Part shown: one piece after another, positions 1 to 12,247 of the stretch
Layout: each line of letters starts with the position of its first letter
Numbering within the stretch: position 1 is the stretch's first letter
NCBI GenBank assembly: GCA_039720395.1
Contig: CM077824.1
Span: 23,327,278-23,391,277, forward strand
Source: Liquidambar formosana
Lineage: Eukaryota; Streptophyta; Magnoliopsida; Saxifragales; Altingiaceae
Reading direction: 5' to 3'
Length of the DNA: 64,000 nt
Translations under genes and position numbers: made by a program
Notes under the pieces: model-generated
What the model saw: the letters and a program-made list of their open reading frames with translations, nothing else
Database searches by the model: none
What the model was told of the DNA's origin: nothing

Positions 1-282
1 GGTTTCGAATAGGTTGATTCATTGACCTAACTAGACAATCCGTATGATGTATGATTGGTGAAATATAAAAAATAAAATAAAATAAAATTGGAGATATTGT
101 CATTTTCCCAAGTCCAATATAAAATGGGTCTGGATCTGAATCTTAAATTGATAGCAGTTGCCATATGCAATTCATTGACGAAATATCATTGTCTGAATAT
201 TTGATTCTCTTTTAGTTAGTCTCTCTCTCTCACTTTCTAATTTTCTTTGTTTCTTTGCAATGTTTTACAGGAGTAGATTGTT

Positions 283-445
283 GCTAATCAGCTGGAATTT
301 CCTGCATTTTGGATGCTTAGTATCTTTGGAGTAAATGGTTTCTAATTAGCTGGAATTTTTGTATTTTGGATGCTTTTTGGATGCTTAGTATCTTTGGAGT
401 AAATGGTTGCTAATTAGCTGGAATTTTTGCATTTTGGATGCTTTT
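283..445. repeat. short tandem repeat, about 65-75 bp unit, about 3 copies
   Basis: The phrases GCTAATTAGCTGGAATTTTT, CATTTTGGATGCTT and AGTATCTTTGGAGTAAATGG recur in the same order about three times, with small length differences. Confidence 0.7.
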
Positions 446-479
446 AGTATCTTTGTTGATTTACTTCAAAATTTGTAAT

Positions 480-612
480 GACATTTTAGAAGGTTGAAGC
501 TTGAAGCTTGAAGCTTTAATTTGTAATGACATTTTGGAAAAGGTTAAAGCTTACAGCTTGAAGCTTTAATTTGTAATGACATTTTGGAAAAGGTTAAAGC
601 TTGAAGCTTTTA
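480..612. repeat. tandem repeat of about 55-60 bp with GAAGCTT motifs
   Basis: AATTTGTAATGACATTTTGG followed by AAGGTTAAAGCTT and CTTGAAGCTTTAA is repeated two to three times. AAGCTT palindromes are clustered here. Confidence 0.7.
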
Positions 613-1442
613 ATATAGTGATATGGATATTTTAATATCTTTGTTGATTTATTTTCAATTTGTAATGACATTTTGGATGGCTTCATTAGTTAAATGAATG
701 TTTAAAGTTTGGGTTTGAATCAATTTGGATAAGTTTGGGATTGAGATATCATATTTTGGATGGTTTCATTACCTTTAATAGGGTACAAGTCACCATGAAA
801 CGACATATTTCTATTTTAAAAAATATATATTTTTAAAAAAATATATATATATTGTCACACCCCATTTTTGCACCACCTTACTAGGACTCATCATTTCATG
901 CATGTTTGTGTTTTGTTTTTGAGTCTAGTCACTTGCATTAGTTTTCTAGAGTCACAAGGACAATGGATATGAATTTTGGTTCAAATTGGAGTTGATCTTG
1001 AGGGATAATAAGAGCTTTTGTGACTTGAGGGGCATAATCGTCTTTTAAGTCCCAAACTTTTCATTTGACCTTGGAATGATCTCCAAATTGTCAATTAGAG
1101 TTCATATGGATGCATAAGAGGTATTTCTAGGTTCAATTTGGTAAGTCAATGGCTCGGGATTAAAATGGCTCGATGTAGTTCAAGTTAGTTAATTGACCCT
1201 TCCTTGGGTTAGCTCTAATTGACTCACAATTACCAACCAAATCTTTTCAAATTGACTTTCATTAGTCATCATTTTACCCTCAAAAGTGTTTCATGAAGTT
1301 CAATTTTGATATGGCCTGATGATGAGTTTAGTGTGGTTATTTACGGATTATCCTTGAAGAATTAGTGCGAATCACAGCATGAGATTTTTGGTTAAAATGA
1401 AAAGAAAATTATTTTATTAAATTAGCCATTTTTATCATGACA

Positions 1443-1506
1443 CTAACACGTGTACATATGTGATGAGTGTGTGTACGCACATACGATACATGTGCATGCG
1501 TGTTAG
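1443..1506 (+). promoter_or_regulatory. inverted-repeat array upstream of the element 1 LTR TATA box
   Basis: The outer arms CTAACACG and CGTGTTAG are exact reverse complements. Inner repeats of the ACACGTGT and GTGTACG/CACATACG type lie between them. It sits about 140 bp upstream of the TATA box, where related LTRs carry different palindrome arrays. The 3' LTR copy is at 29209-29272. Confidence 0.6.
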
Positions 1507-1645
1507 CGGTCAGTCTCCCAATTTTTATAAAAGACAATTTCCTTTTCCTATTCAGATTAGAAGTCTTTTATCATTATAAAATACCTTTTGATTATTCTCC
1601 AAGGAAAGCTAGTCCAGGAAGGAAAGGGAAACTCCAGATTTCAGC

Positions 1646-1653
1646 TATAAATA
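1646..1653 (+). promoter_or_regulatory. LTR TATA box
   Basis: TATAAATA in the middle of the LTR, in the context CAGCTATAAATACTCTC. The identical copy in the 3' LTR starts at 29412. Confidence 0.7.
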
Positions 1654-3285
1654 CTCTCTTAATGTCTTTAAACAAGGGAGAGGAGAAGAGGGTTTGGGGG
1701 GAGTGAAATTCGTCATAATTCAGCAGCAGATTTTCTGAAAACCAGCAGTCGTATTTTAATCATAACTTTTTCATCCGAAGTCAGAATTTGATGAAATTGG
1801 TCTTGTTAGAAAGATAATTCAATTCTCTACAACTTTGTATTTCACAAGCTTTGTCCAAATCCAACGTTTTCATACCCAAAAACGCGATTGAAGTTGCTGC
1901 TACTGCAAAGTGACGAAAATCACTTTTCTTTTCTCTTGTTCTCTTTTTGTTTTCTATTTCTTTTCAAAGTTGAGTGAGTTTTGATCTCTTTGCTGTGATA
2001 CCACTTTGACAAAGAGGAGGATTCGTGTTGGTTTGATTCACTCTAAAGACCTGAGGAGCCACGAACAATTACAAACACAAGGGGAGCCACTTTATGCATT
2101 AATACTTGAGTGTTTGAGAGAGAATAAGGTATTCTCCTTCTCTATTCAAGCTTAAACTAGGTTTTCATATGGGTTAGGCTTATTGCATGTTAAAGGTAAC
2201 TTTTTTATCATGTATTAACACTCTAGCTAGTTAATATACATGGAATATCTATTTTTTATCTACTGTTTAACATGCTTTAGGGCTGTCCTTTAGGTTTTTA
2301 ATGCATAGTTATGATTCTTCTGCTCCTATTTGTCCTTGTGCTAGGATTAGTGTCATTGCATGTTAGAGTTAGGATTTTCATCATGTTATATTGCTTTAGT
2401 TAGTTAATATGCATGATTTAATTTCTGTTTAGTTTGGTTTTAGCATGATTAAAGTATGTTTTGTATGTTTTTAAGCATATTTGTGAGTTTAGGGTTTTAG
2501 AGTCATTGTTTCGTGTTTGTTTTCATATAGCATGATAAAGTAGACTTTTTTATTTGGTTTTTCTTCGTGTTTGCTGTATATGTTTTTCATATGGAGTAAA
2601 CATGATAGTTTTGCATGCATGTTAGTATGTTTTAGGGTTTTTATGCATGATATGGTTCTAGGAATATGTTAGGACTTATTATTGTTCGCTGTTTTTGCTA
2701 TTGGCATGCTTAGTGGATGATTTTAGGTCATAATACTATTCTGTCCAGATTTGCATGTTAGTGTTTTTGCATGGTTTTGAGCACTTGTAAGGGTGCAAAT
2801 AGGTGTGGTATTTGTCCTATGGCAAATAGGGCTGTGTGAACCCCAGAAATTGTTAAGGCCCACAGGAGGGTTTAAAAGTCGCCAATCTGTGGACCCAGGA
2901 AAAGAGGGCCCACGAATGGGTTTGGAAAAAGAAAGGAGTCGCCACCTTATTTTTTAAAGGAAACAAGGAAAACCCTAAAAACAGTTTTGTTTTAGGAAAA
3001 CAAAAGATTGACTCCATATTTAAAAATGGTAAGGCAAATAGTCTTTTGGAAACCAGAGAATTCGGGGATTCGGAGGCTAAGTTACGATATGGGAAGGTTC
3101 TAGGCAAAGCCTATAGGCACCCATATCGCCCTAAACGGTCTCTTAATTTAATTGGGCTAAATCAAAGTCTTAATCACACATAAATCAACAGTTATCATCA
3201 CAAGACAGCATGCATATCATTCATTCATTCATCCATATAATCATGTAAATCAAAGAAAAAACAAAAAAAAGAAGGAGGGGGAGAA

Positions 3286-3374
3286 AACCTAGGATACTTA
3301 GTATCCTAGGGCGGACTTGAACATCACGAAGAGCGCCTACGTACCATGTATGGAAATACATGGATCAAAGTCCA
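3286..3374 (-). other. three-stem structured module in the solo LTR
   Basis: Read on the minus strand: outer stem GGACTT/AAGTCC, inner hairpin CCATGTAT-TTCC-ATACATGG, conserved TACGTAGGCGCTC, then hairpin CCTAGGATAC/GTATCCTAGG with a 3-nt loop, followed by a T-rich run. Other copies of this module lie at 6449, 30916, 35787/37457, 46434 and 54678. Confidence 0.7.
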
Positions 3375-5147
3375 CGTAGTTCGAAAGGGAATAGGGTTAT
3401 AACCTAATCAAGGCCTATGGTAAACCCTAAGTTTCCTTTCAAGTAAAACATGGTAAGTTTCCAAAAATGAATGATTCTCAAAAGGTCTTTAGTAAAATAT
3501 GGAATTTTGATAAAAGATGGAAACTTTGATTTAAAAGGTATTTTTTTATTGAAAGGAAACTATAGAATCTACCATACCCCTCTATTAGGAAACAACCCTA
3601 GGGGGGGAAAAAGGGAAAGTTTCAAAGGAAGGAAAGAAGGGTGAATTGGGGCACCCTCACACCCTACTTACCTTAAGCAAAAGCAACCTGTCAAAGTAAC
3701 CACCCTATTGCATAGGGTAATTACCTTATTTGTAAGATTTCATCTCACAATAGCCAAAATAACCACCCCACATTGGTGGGGTAGTTGCACCTGTTGTACC
3801 TGTCAAAGCACCTGCAATTTCCATGCAAAACATACCAAAAATACCAACCAAGCAAGCTAGATTCCAAATCAAGCCATTATCGTGCCCAAACATGGGCTAA
3901 CACATGCTCAAAATATCATATCAAAGACAAATAACAGATCTGGACAGAATTGAAATAAGGCTTAAAATCAACCACAAGTCATGCAACAACATGATTCATA
4001 AGCTAACTGAAGCCCTAATTCAACCCTACATGCAATGACATGCAAAAAACCCTAAAATCAACTACTATGAATGCATAAAAATGTCATAGCTATCAAATAT
4101 GCAGCACATATATGTCAACTATGAAGAAAACACAAGAAAAAACCCTAAGCTATCATGCTATATGCAACTTTCCTAATACAAGGATGATAAAAACCCTAGA
4201 ATCACAATTGTGCTAAAAATCACATAAAATAACTCTAAATCATGCAAAGCCCATCATAGACATCATGCTAATCATGCATATTAATCAATAGAAGCATCCA
4301 CACATGAGAAAAATACAAGCTTGCACATGAAGTATAGCTATTCTAAACATAAACTCAATTTCAGCACTAAGGAAACCCTAGAATCCCAAACATGCAGTAA
4401 ATCACATGGGACATCATCCTAGCATACTAAACAGCCCACAAATATTATACTAATCATGCATACTAACTAATAGAAATAGCAAAACACAACAAAAACACAA
4501 ACTTTAATATGCAAAAGAGTTATTTCATGCAGAAAACCGTTTCAGCACTAAGGAAACCCTAAAGTCCCAAACATGCAGTAAATCACATAGAATAACATCC
4601 TAGCATACTAAACAGCCCACAAATATGATCCTAACCATGCATACTAACAGCAAAACACAATAAAAACACAAACTTTAACATGAAATAATGACTATTCCAT
4701 GTAAAACCCTAGAAAAGACTCTAAAAAAAACCCTAAAAACACAAGGACTCATAAAACCACATAGAATGACATTATATCATGCAAAACCAGCCATAGACAA
4801 TATCCTAATCATGTATTCTAAGCATTAGAAGCATCAACACATGATAAAACAATAAGCTTTTAACATGAAGTAATGCAAAGCTATGCAAAAAACCCTAGTT
4901 TGAATGAAAGAGAGAAAAGGGGAGGGGTATACCTTTTGTGGCTGCTGTAGAGAGTCCTCCTCCTCTTGTGTGCTGCTGGAAACAACCTCCTTCAAGCCTT
5001 CAAGCAATGCTCCAGCCTTCCTTCAAGCTTTCTCTCACACTCTCTCACTCTAAGTTTAGGTTAAACTACCCTAAGGATGGCTGCCATCGCCTCCAAGTCT
5101 CACCAAAGTGCCTCAAAAGTCCCCCCTATTGCTGAAATATAAGGGGG

Positions 5148-5155
5148 TATTTATA
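5148..5155 (-). promoter_or_regulatory. TATA box of the solo LTR
   Basis: TATAAATA on the minus strand, about 187 bp downstream of the palindrome array in the LTR's own orientation. Confidence 0.65.
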
Positions 5156-5341
5156 GGGATTGAGGGGAAACCCTCAATGGTTGGGATTAAAACCCTAGGG
5201 ATTGATCCAAGGGCTCTTAGAGGTTACCTTGGGGCTCAAGTAGGTCAAAAAGGCTGAAATTAGGGTTAAATGGCGGCCAAAGGCGAGCAAATCCGAGAAA
5301 ATAGGATGGGAGCCGCGTCAAGGCTCAAAATAGGAAAGTGG

Positions 5342-5422
5342 CTCGGGTGACCACCTGGGGCTAGGCGGCTAGCAGCCTGGGCCCAGGCGGCTAGCCGCCC
5401 AGGCCTGGGTGGTCACCCGAGG
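5342..5422 (-). promoter_or_regulatory. GC-rich palindrome array, family A
   Basis: Outer arms CTCGGGTGACCACC and GGTGGTCACCCGAG surround CAGGCCTG, GGGCCC and GGCTAGCC-type palindromes, including the perfect 14-bp GGCGGCTAGCCGCC. It is a strong GC island in AT-rich surroundings. Confidence 0.7.
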
Positions 5423-6448
5423 CCATGTCAGCTTCAGCCCATTTTTGACCCTTTCAGCTTCCAAATGTGTTTCAGGGCCCAAATCAACTCCGATTTTGAC
5501 GAAACGAAAGCCAAAACGACCGTGTTTCGAAGGGGAATGTAATTTGAGTCACTTGAGGGCAAGAAACCCTAGCCATGGCTGCATGGTTGGGTCCTACAAA
5601 GGTGGTTAACCGCTATGCCTCACCATCGCTTAGCTTAGGTATGCACATAGGGTCGCACCGAATGCTTTCCAATTCGAAATTCAACCTCCCTAAACACATT
5701 TGGGGATGAAATTAAGACCAATCAAGGTCAAATGAGTAGTCATAGAGTGAAAATCATGAACCAATTCGAACTAACCCGAAGTAGGTCTCTTAGCCAACTT
5801 GAGCCTTGCTGAGCCATTCTAATCCCGAACCTTCAATTCATCGAATTGATCCCACAAATACCTCAAATACAACCATATGAACTCCAATTGGCAACTTGGA
5901 GATCATTTCAAGGTCAAATGGAAAGTTTGTGATCAAAAAGACAATTATACCCCTCAAGTCACAAAAGTTCTAATTAACCCTCGAGATCAACTCCAAATCG
6001 AACCAAAATTCATAGACACCATCCTTAGGACCCTAGAAACTCAATGCAAAAGACTAGACTCAAAAAGGAAACAAAAAGACACATGCAATGACAAACCCTA
6101 GCTAAGGTGACAAAAATGGGGTGTGACAGGCTGCTTATGTCTGAAATGGCTAAATGTTTGGAGTAATTGCGCTCAGGTAAGTGGGTGTGAAGGTGCCCCA
6201 ATTCACCTTTCTTCTTAACTCATTCTCTTCTCCCTATCTAGGGTTAATTTTTAATACAAGTCTATGGTTTAATCAAAGGTTTCCTTCGTAAATAAAATTC
6301 TGGTTTTTATTAAAGTTTCCATTTTGTGGATTTCTTTCCTAAAATCAAACTTTCTATCATATTCAACTCTTTTGATCAAATAAGGAAACCTAGGGTTTTA
6401 ACCATAGGTTTATATTAGGTCTTAACCCTAATTCTAATCGAACTACGT

Positions 6449-6533
6449 GGACTTTGATCCATGTATTTCGTTGCATGGTACGTAGGCACTCTTCGTGAGG
6501 CTCAAGTCCGTTCTAGGATCCAAGCATCCTAGG
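6449..6533 (+). other. three-stem structured module in the 5' LTR of element 1
   Basis: Stem GGACTT/AAGTCC encloses hairpin CCATGTA/TGCATGG, followed by CTAGGAT/ATCCTAG. The 3' LTR copy is at 30916-31000. Confidence 0.65.
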
Positions 6534-6967
6534 CTTCTTTTTTGTTTTGTTTTGTTCTTCTTTATTTTCTGTTTTTGTTTGCTTATTATGCATGGATGGA
6601 TGAATGAAATATATGATATGCATGCAATTCTTGTGATGATATACTTGCTGATTTTTGTATGGAAAGATCTTGATTTAGCCCAAATAAACTGAGAGACCGA
6701 AAGGGTGACATGGGTGCCTATAGGCTTTGCCTAGAACCTTCCCATGTCATAACTTAGCCTCCGAATCCCCGATTTCTTTGGTTTTCAAAAGATTGGTTTT
6801 TGCCTTTCCTTTTTTATGGAGTCATTCAAATTGTTTTCTTAAAACAAACTATTTTTAGGGTTTTCCTTGTTTCCTTTAAAAAATAAGGTGGCGACTCCTT
6901 TCCTTTTTCTTTTTCAAATCCATTTTCTTTCAATCCCTTGTGGGCCCAATTTCCGGGGTTCACAGTT

Positions 6968-6985
6968 TGGCGACTCCACTGGGGA
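6968..6985 (+). promoter_or_regulatory. primer binding site of element 1
   Basis: TGGCGACTCCACTGGGGA begins 3 bases after the LTR end and reads as the complement of a tRNA 3' end including CCA. As I recall it matches the tRNA-Arg-type site reported for Ogre elements; the tRNA identity was not checked. Confidence 0.8.
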
Positions 6986-7840
6986 TTTGTGGGCTAGACT
7001 CTATAAAGTTTAAATGGGCTAGGTTAATTTCTTATGTTTAATTAAAATCAATCACATTGCATCCGCTTGATTGTGTGCTTTCATTTATTGCATTGTGTGC
7101 GCAAACTCTTGCATGTTAGGATCGATGTCCCTCGATGTATCCTTGCCAACGATCGGCCTAGTCTCAACCTTGGTTTTCCTGATTCCATGTGTTGGGGCGA
7201 AAGCTATCAACCTCTCTTGCCTAGTACCCTTGGGCTTGCCCTTGGGTATATTAAATGAGTTAATCACGTACTGCTGGACCCACGCGGCGTTCCTGATGCC
7301 ACATGTGGTTAGGTATAAGGATTGCTCAAGCAAGTGAAGGACCCTAGCCTACCCTTATCATTAGTCCATATAGACAGACTTGTAGGACACTATGGTCTCA
7401 CCTTTATGCACCCACAATTGTTTGTAATGATGCTATGCCGTGTTTGTGGTGTGAGGCTTTATATCTTATGCCCTTAATATAGACCTTTAAACCCTAGCCT
7501 TCGTTAAGGCCATGGGTTAGGAGGAATAAATTAAGGAAATAGGATGTAAAGCTATGTTTGTGATGTGCTAGTCCTAGGGGATTAATTAAACCTAATTGAA
7601 GGACTCTATGCCCTATTCTTTAAAACATACCCTTAATCCATGACCCCTGTAAAGGTAATTGGATAAAATGAATGAATTAATTGAACATGGTGTAGAGACC
7701 GAATTCATTAAGGAAAATATGGAGGTTTAGGACAGATCCTTAGGCTAAAGGTTAAAACTTTTCTATCCATAGACGTGCTGGCTTGGATCCGCAATCCACA
7801 AGGGCGTCTAGTGAGTGTTGAGTCTACCCATCAGACAGAC
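6986..7840 (+). other. untranslated leader of element 1; no extra ORF recognised
   Basis: The stretch lies between the PBS and gag. Only short unconvincing reading frames occur. Classical Ogre elements have an extra ORF here; none is supported in this copy. Confidence 0.6.
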
Positions 7841-10800
7841 ATGGCCGACGAAAGAACTAGTGAGGGGCACTTTGACCTTGAGGCTTGCCTGAAAGCCATC
7901 ATGACCAAGCTTGACCATACCGCCGAGACATCCGATACCGCATTGAAAATGGCTCAAGAGAACCAACAGAAGATGGCGGATCTTGAACAAAATGGCTCTA
8001 AGGCCCATTCCTCGGGTATACCTCATGGGGCTAGCACCGAAGAGGGACCTCAATCCAATGAGAACACCAAGACAAGGGGGGAAAGTAGCTCGAAACCTGA
8101 GGTCACCAACCTAGAAGGGGAAGCCAAGGGGAAAGGTACTAGCAGTGATTCCGTGTTAGCTAGTAAGGTAGAAGCTTTGGAGAGAACCATAAAAGGGATT
8201 CGCAGGGCTGATAACATGGTCGATGTGCGGACTCTATCCCTGTTTCCAACGGCTCGTATTCCACTACAATTCAAGATGCCGGAGTTAGAAAAGTCCGATG
8301 GGACGGGTTGCCCTAAGACTCATTTGAAGATGTACGTGCGAGCTATGCACCCTCGAGGGGCTACTAACGAGCTTTTAGCTCAAATGTTCCATGAAACCTT
8401 GGCCACTTCTGCTTTGAAATGGTTCTTATCCTTGGATGAGAATAGAACCTGAACTTGGGAAGACATATGCAATGAGTTTTCAGAGCACTACAAGTATAAC
8501 ACAGAGGAGGACGTTACTCGAAGGGACCTAGAAACTACCAAGCAAGGGGCTCATGAAACTTTCTCCGCTTACATTACAAGGTGGAGACAAAAGGCGTCGA
8601 GAATGACGAATAGGCCGAATGAGGAGGACCAAATTCAGTTAGTGGTTAAGAACCTGCTGCTCGTGTATCACAAGCACCTATTTGCCCACTATTTCCCAAA
8701 TTTCAAAGCTCTCATTGGGGCTGGCACGCAGGTTGAAGATGCTATCAATGATGGGACAATCAAGACTGAGGAAGTGAGGAGTCGCAAGACAAACTTTACT
8801 GGGAAGAACAATGCCGAGGTCAACACCATAACTCAACCAATCCAACCCTTTTCTCTCAATGATGTCAACCCACCTCGCCAATTCACTGACCTATTCATGC
8901 CACTCGAAAGAGTCCTTGAAAAGCTCATAAGTCGTGACCTATTGAAGCCACTCGACCCAAGACCTCCACCAAATCCCTTACCCAAGAGCTACAATGAGAA
9001 TAAGTACTGCAAGTACCACCAATCCAAAGGCCATGCCACCAATCGCTGTATTCGCCTTCGCCACCAAGTCCAAGACCTCATTGACAAGCAAGTCATTTCA
9101 CCACCAACCCGTCCAAATGTCACCCGTAATCCTCTCCCATCACACAACAACACACCCCCACCTAACACCATAAATGCCATTGGGGTTGAATCCTCTCACC
9201 CTCGCCATCCCATAAGACAATACACTCCGCTCCCCATGACTTTAACCCGTCTCTTCACCATTTGCCGCAATAACAGCCTTATCATGCCACTTCCACCAAA
9301 GCCAAGGCTCTCAACCCCTCACCAATATTGCCAATACCATTGTGCACCCGGTCATGACACCGAGGCTTGTTCTATACTAAAGAAGATCATCCAAGACCTC
9401 ATTGACCAAAAGGTTTTGTTGTTGCCAAAGAAATCTATCCAACAAGAGCTGAAAGAAAGATATGAAGCAGGGGATCCTCAGGTTGGCCTATTAGGTGAAG
9501 CGTTGGGGAAATATGATTACTATGTGCTGTACTCAAGCCCAAGTCCGATATCAGATGAGCCGATAGTCCCTTCAGGTTGGGATGACTTGCCGACAGAGAT
9601 GGAGAGCATCGACATGATAGAATGGGATGACTTGATGAATGACTCCGAGGAAGTCTATGACATATGGGCTAGCGATGATGAGTTGGACCATATAACCAGA
9701 GGGGGTCGTCATTTCAAGCCCCCCCACCTAGAATCTGAAAATCCGTTGGAAGATTTGGAAGGGCAGAGGCATCCTAGCTTGCAAGAAGAAGAGGATGAAG
9801 TGCTTAGGCAGCTGAAGAAGACCAATGCCAACATTACTATTTGGGGCTTGCTCATGGCCTCGCATAAGCACAGACAGACCGTGTTGAAACTGTTGAATCA
9901 GATACAAGTGCCTGTTGACACATCCCCCGAGGGATTGGTACATTTGGTGAATCCAACTCCCAAGAACTCAACCATCGTGTTCACCGATGTAGACCTACCC
10001 AAAAGCGGGCCAAGCCATTCTCAAGCTCTCTACGTGACCGTTGACACTATGGGGAAGAGGGTTCCTACCGTCCTTATCGACAATGGGTCCGCACTGAATG
10101 TATGTCCTCTCCGAACTGCCACTGTTTTGGGTTTGGGACCCACTGATTTCACGCCATCCGGGCAGACCGTAAGAGCTTATGACAACACCCGCCGAGAAGT
10201 AATAGGGGTAGTTACTTTGCCTCTTATCATGGGACCTACTGAATTTAGGGTGGAATTCTAAGTGTTGGATGTGCCGTCATGTTTCAACTTGCTGTTGGGC
10301 CGACCTTGGATCCATCCTGCTGGGGCTGTGCCATCTTCACTCCATCAAAAGGTGAAGTTTCCTTATGAAGGAGCCATAGTAACACTTCAAGGGGACTATG
10401 AATTGAAACTCGCAGGTGTGCCTATATGTGAGATACAACCTGAATCAGCAGCGATACCGCTATTTGGGTTTGATTATGTCCAATGCATTGAGAAAGAGCT
10501 GAATGAATCATCACGCCATTACTCTTCTATAAAGCAGTACATCCCATATACTTTTTATCCAAGTTCTGACCCAGCCGTGGCAGATAAAAGTTTTGGTGAT
10601 AGATACTTCACAGAAGGGCCAAATCCTCAAAGTTTGACAAGTTGGTACCACTCTATCCAAGATCTATATGGAAGCTTGAAAGAGGAAGACTGGGCAGAGA
10701 ACCTTGATGCGGGGGCTATGACTGAAATGTTCCAAGACATGATCCTCACCGTGGAAGACTCGACCATTGAAGAATTCCAGGGTTCATCCATTAGCCATGC

Positions 10801-10894
10801 TACCATGCCATTCCTGAATTGGTACCTTGAATGTGGTGTCATTGCGGAGATCCATGAAGAAGAAGACCTTGGCCTACCTGATAGCAGCTTGTAG
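7841..10894 (+). pseudogene. gag-pro of element 1, with two in-frame stops
   Basis: This encodes the capsid/nucleocapsid and aspartic protease of the retrotransposon, acting in cytoplasmic virus-like particles. I choose the ATG at 7841 (MADERTSEGHF); the frame is open a little upstream but has no earlier ATG. One frame runs to 10894, broken by TGA at 8450-8452 and TAA at 10259-10261. Gag has the usual EDICNEF and ETFSAYITRWRQKA regions, then two zinc-knuckle-like motifs, CKYHQSKGHATNRC (about 9007) and CQYHCAPGHDTEAC (about 9330). The protease has VLIDNGSALNVCPL (about 10070), a D-N-G variant of the DTG/DSG active site, and later LLLGRPWIH. Unlike element 2, no G-patch follows. The TAA replaces a Gln codon that element 2 keeps. 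Confidence 0.9.
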
Positions 10895-11061
10895 GTGTCT
10901 TAGTTTAGTAATATTTCCCTAATTCAATAAGATGTATCTACTTTACTCACTTTGTGGAGTCATAGTATTGATACAGATTTGTTTGTTTTCCTTCTTTCTT
11001 TTGTGTGTCATTCCCATTATTCCTAGTCAATAAAGTGTGCTTTCTTTCTCTATATATGCAG
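10891..11061 (+). other. predicted intron between pro and RT of element 1
   Basis: The donor GTAGGT at 10891 overlaps the gag-pro stop (TAG 10892-10894). The acceptor ends TATATGCAG at 11061 after a pyrimidine-rich stretch. Splicing 10890 to 11062 removes the stop and joins gag-pro to RT in frame. It is 171 bp. Introns at this place are a known property of Ogre elements; that this one is used is inference, supported by the same layout in element 2. Confidence 0.65.
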
Positions 11062-12247
11062 TGTCTCTTTTCTCTCCTCTATGGATATTTATGGCATGGA
11101 TATAGATCCTAGGAACGATGTCCCCCCGGAGCTCGTTGAGCAAAGGAAAAGGGGTGTCACCGAACCTAATATGGATGAATTGGAATCAATCAACTTAGGA
11201 ACGAATGAATTGCCAAGAATAGTTAAAATTGGGAAAACCCTCTCCCCCGTTGAAAAAGAAAAGATGATCTCCCTCTTGAAAGCCAACATTATGGCTTTTG
11301 CATGGTCTTATGAAGACATGCCTGGCATCGACCCCGATATTGTGCAACACTATATCCCCACTAATTCCCTAAAGAAGCCGGTAAAGCAGAAACTCAGAAG
11401 ATTAAAACCAGAATGGGCTCTAAAAGTAAAAGAAGAGGTAACTAAACAACTAGACGCGGGTTTCCTCCAAGTTGTGGAGTACCCCGAATGGTTGTCGAAT
11501 ATAGTGCCTGTGCCTAAAAAAGATGGGAAAGTGAGGATGTGTGTCGATTTCCGAGATCTCAACGCCGCGAGCCCTAAGGATGACTTTCCTTTACCCCATA
11601 TCGACGTGTTGGTGGATAGTACAGTGGGACATGCACTCCTCTCCTTCATGGACGGATTCTCCGGGTATAACCAGATAAAGATGGCGCCTCAAGACATGGA
11701 GAAAACAGCCTTTATCACGCAATGGGGAACGTACTGTTACAAGGTAATGCCTTTTGGCTTAAGAAACGCTGGGGCTACTTACCAAAGAGCAGCTATGACC
11801 TTATTGCATGATATGATCCATAAGGAAGTAGAGGTTTATGTCGATGATATGATCGTGAAGTCCGTGGATAGAGAAGGGCATTTCAAGGCACTAGAGAAAT
11901 TCCTAGAGCGAGCAAAAAAGTACAACCTCCGTCTCAACCCACAGAAGTGCGCTTTTGGTGTCACTGCAGGCAAGTTTTGGGGTTTATGATCACTCAGAGA
12001 GGTATCGAAGTGGACCCAGGGAAGATAAAAGCTATTGTGGAGATGGAGCCGCCTAGCACTGAGAAGCAGATCCGGGGTTTTTTGGGAAGAGTTCAATACA
12101 TAAGCCGATTCATTGCCAACTTGACCATGGTTTGCGAACCAATCTTCAAATTGCTTAAGAAAGGTGTGCCAAAAGTATGGAACGAAGAATGCCAAAAGGC
12201 CTTTGAGACCATTAAGAGATACTTGAGCAATCCTCCAATCTTAGTTC
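11062..12247 (+). pseudogene. pol part 1 of element 1: reverse transcriptase, frameshifted and split by copia
   Basis: The reverse transcriptase copies the element RNA. It has the segments VEYPEWLSNIVPVPKKDGK, MCVDFRDLN, PLPHIDVLVDS, FMDGFSGYNQIKMA, YCYKVMPFGLRNAGATYQR and the catalytic YVDDMIV (about 11840), in Ty3/gypsy order. The frame is open from the predicted splice acceptor to 11989. Near 11975 one base appears lost in a T run (compare GKLLGF in element 2). The thumb and connection (GIEVDPGKI, RGFLGRVQYISRF, KRYLSNPPI) continue in the next frame until the copia insertion at 12248. The reading resumes at 21946. Confidence 0.92.

Larger units (their letters stand above)
1..852. other. 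AT-rich flank left of element 1; no gene
   Basis: No coding region is visible. The stretch is AT-rich and ends in a TATATAT run that supplies the target site of element 1. Because element 1 has clean 5-bp target duplications and its right flank (from 31431) is CACTA subterminal DNA, this left flank should by inference be interior sequence of the same CACTA transposon. I see no TIR or transposase coding here, so that assignment rests on nesting logic only. Confidence 0.45.
2835..6128 (-). mobile_element. Solo LTR (Tat type, family A) in the 5' LTR of element 1
   Basis: On the minus strand it begins TGTCACACCCC and ends GGGGTTCACA. It is flanked by the 5-bp duplication GGCTG (2830-2834 and 6129-6133). 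The bases outside rejoin exactly into the sequence seen uninterrupted in the 3' LTR near 30595. It is 3294 bp with no internal region. It resembles the element 3 LTR at 33046-37957 in length and content, including the GGCGGCTAGCCGCC palindromes, TATA box and three-stem module. Confidence 0.93.
853..6964 (+). repeat. 5' LTR of element 1, split by a solo LTR
   Basis: It runs from TGTCACACCCC at 853 to GGTTCACA at 6964. Without the insertion at 2835-6133 it is about 2813 bp and aligns along its length with the 3' LTR at 28619-31430. It has an inverted-repeat array (1443-1506), a TATA box (1646-1653), the three-stem module (6449-6533) and a PBS-like TGGCGACTCC near its end. Confidence 0.95.

Noticed and set aside
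1467..1706. 79-codon ORF in the 5' LTR, duplicated at 29233-29472
   Set aside because: Lies across the LTR promoter region and TATA box; present twice only because LTRs are duplicated; no homology recognised.
7071..7337. 88-codon hydrophobic ORF in the leader of element 1, as an Ogre-type ORF1
   Set aside because: Too short, not similar to known extra ORFs, and overlapped by equal-length frames on both strands.
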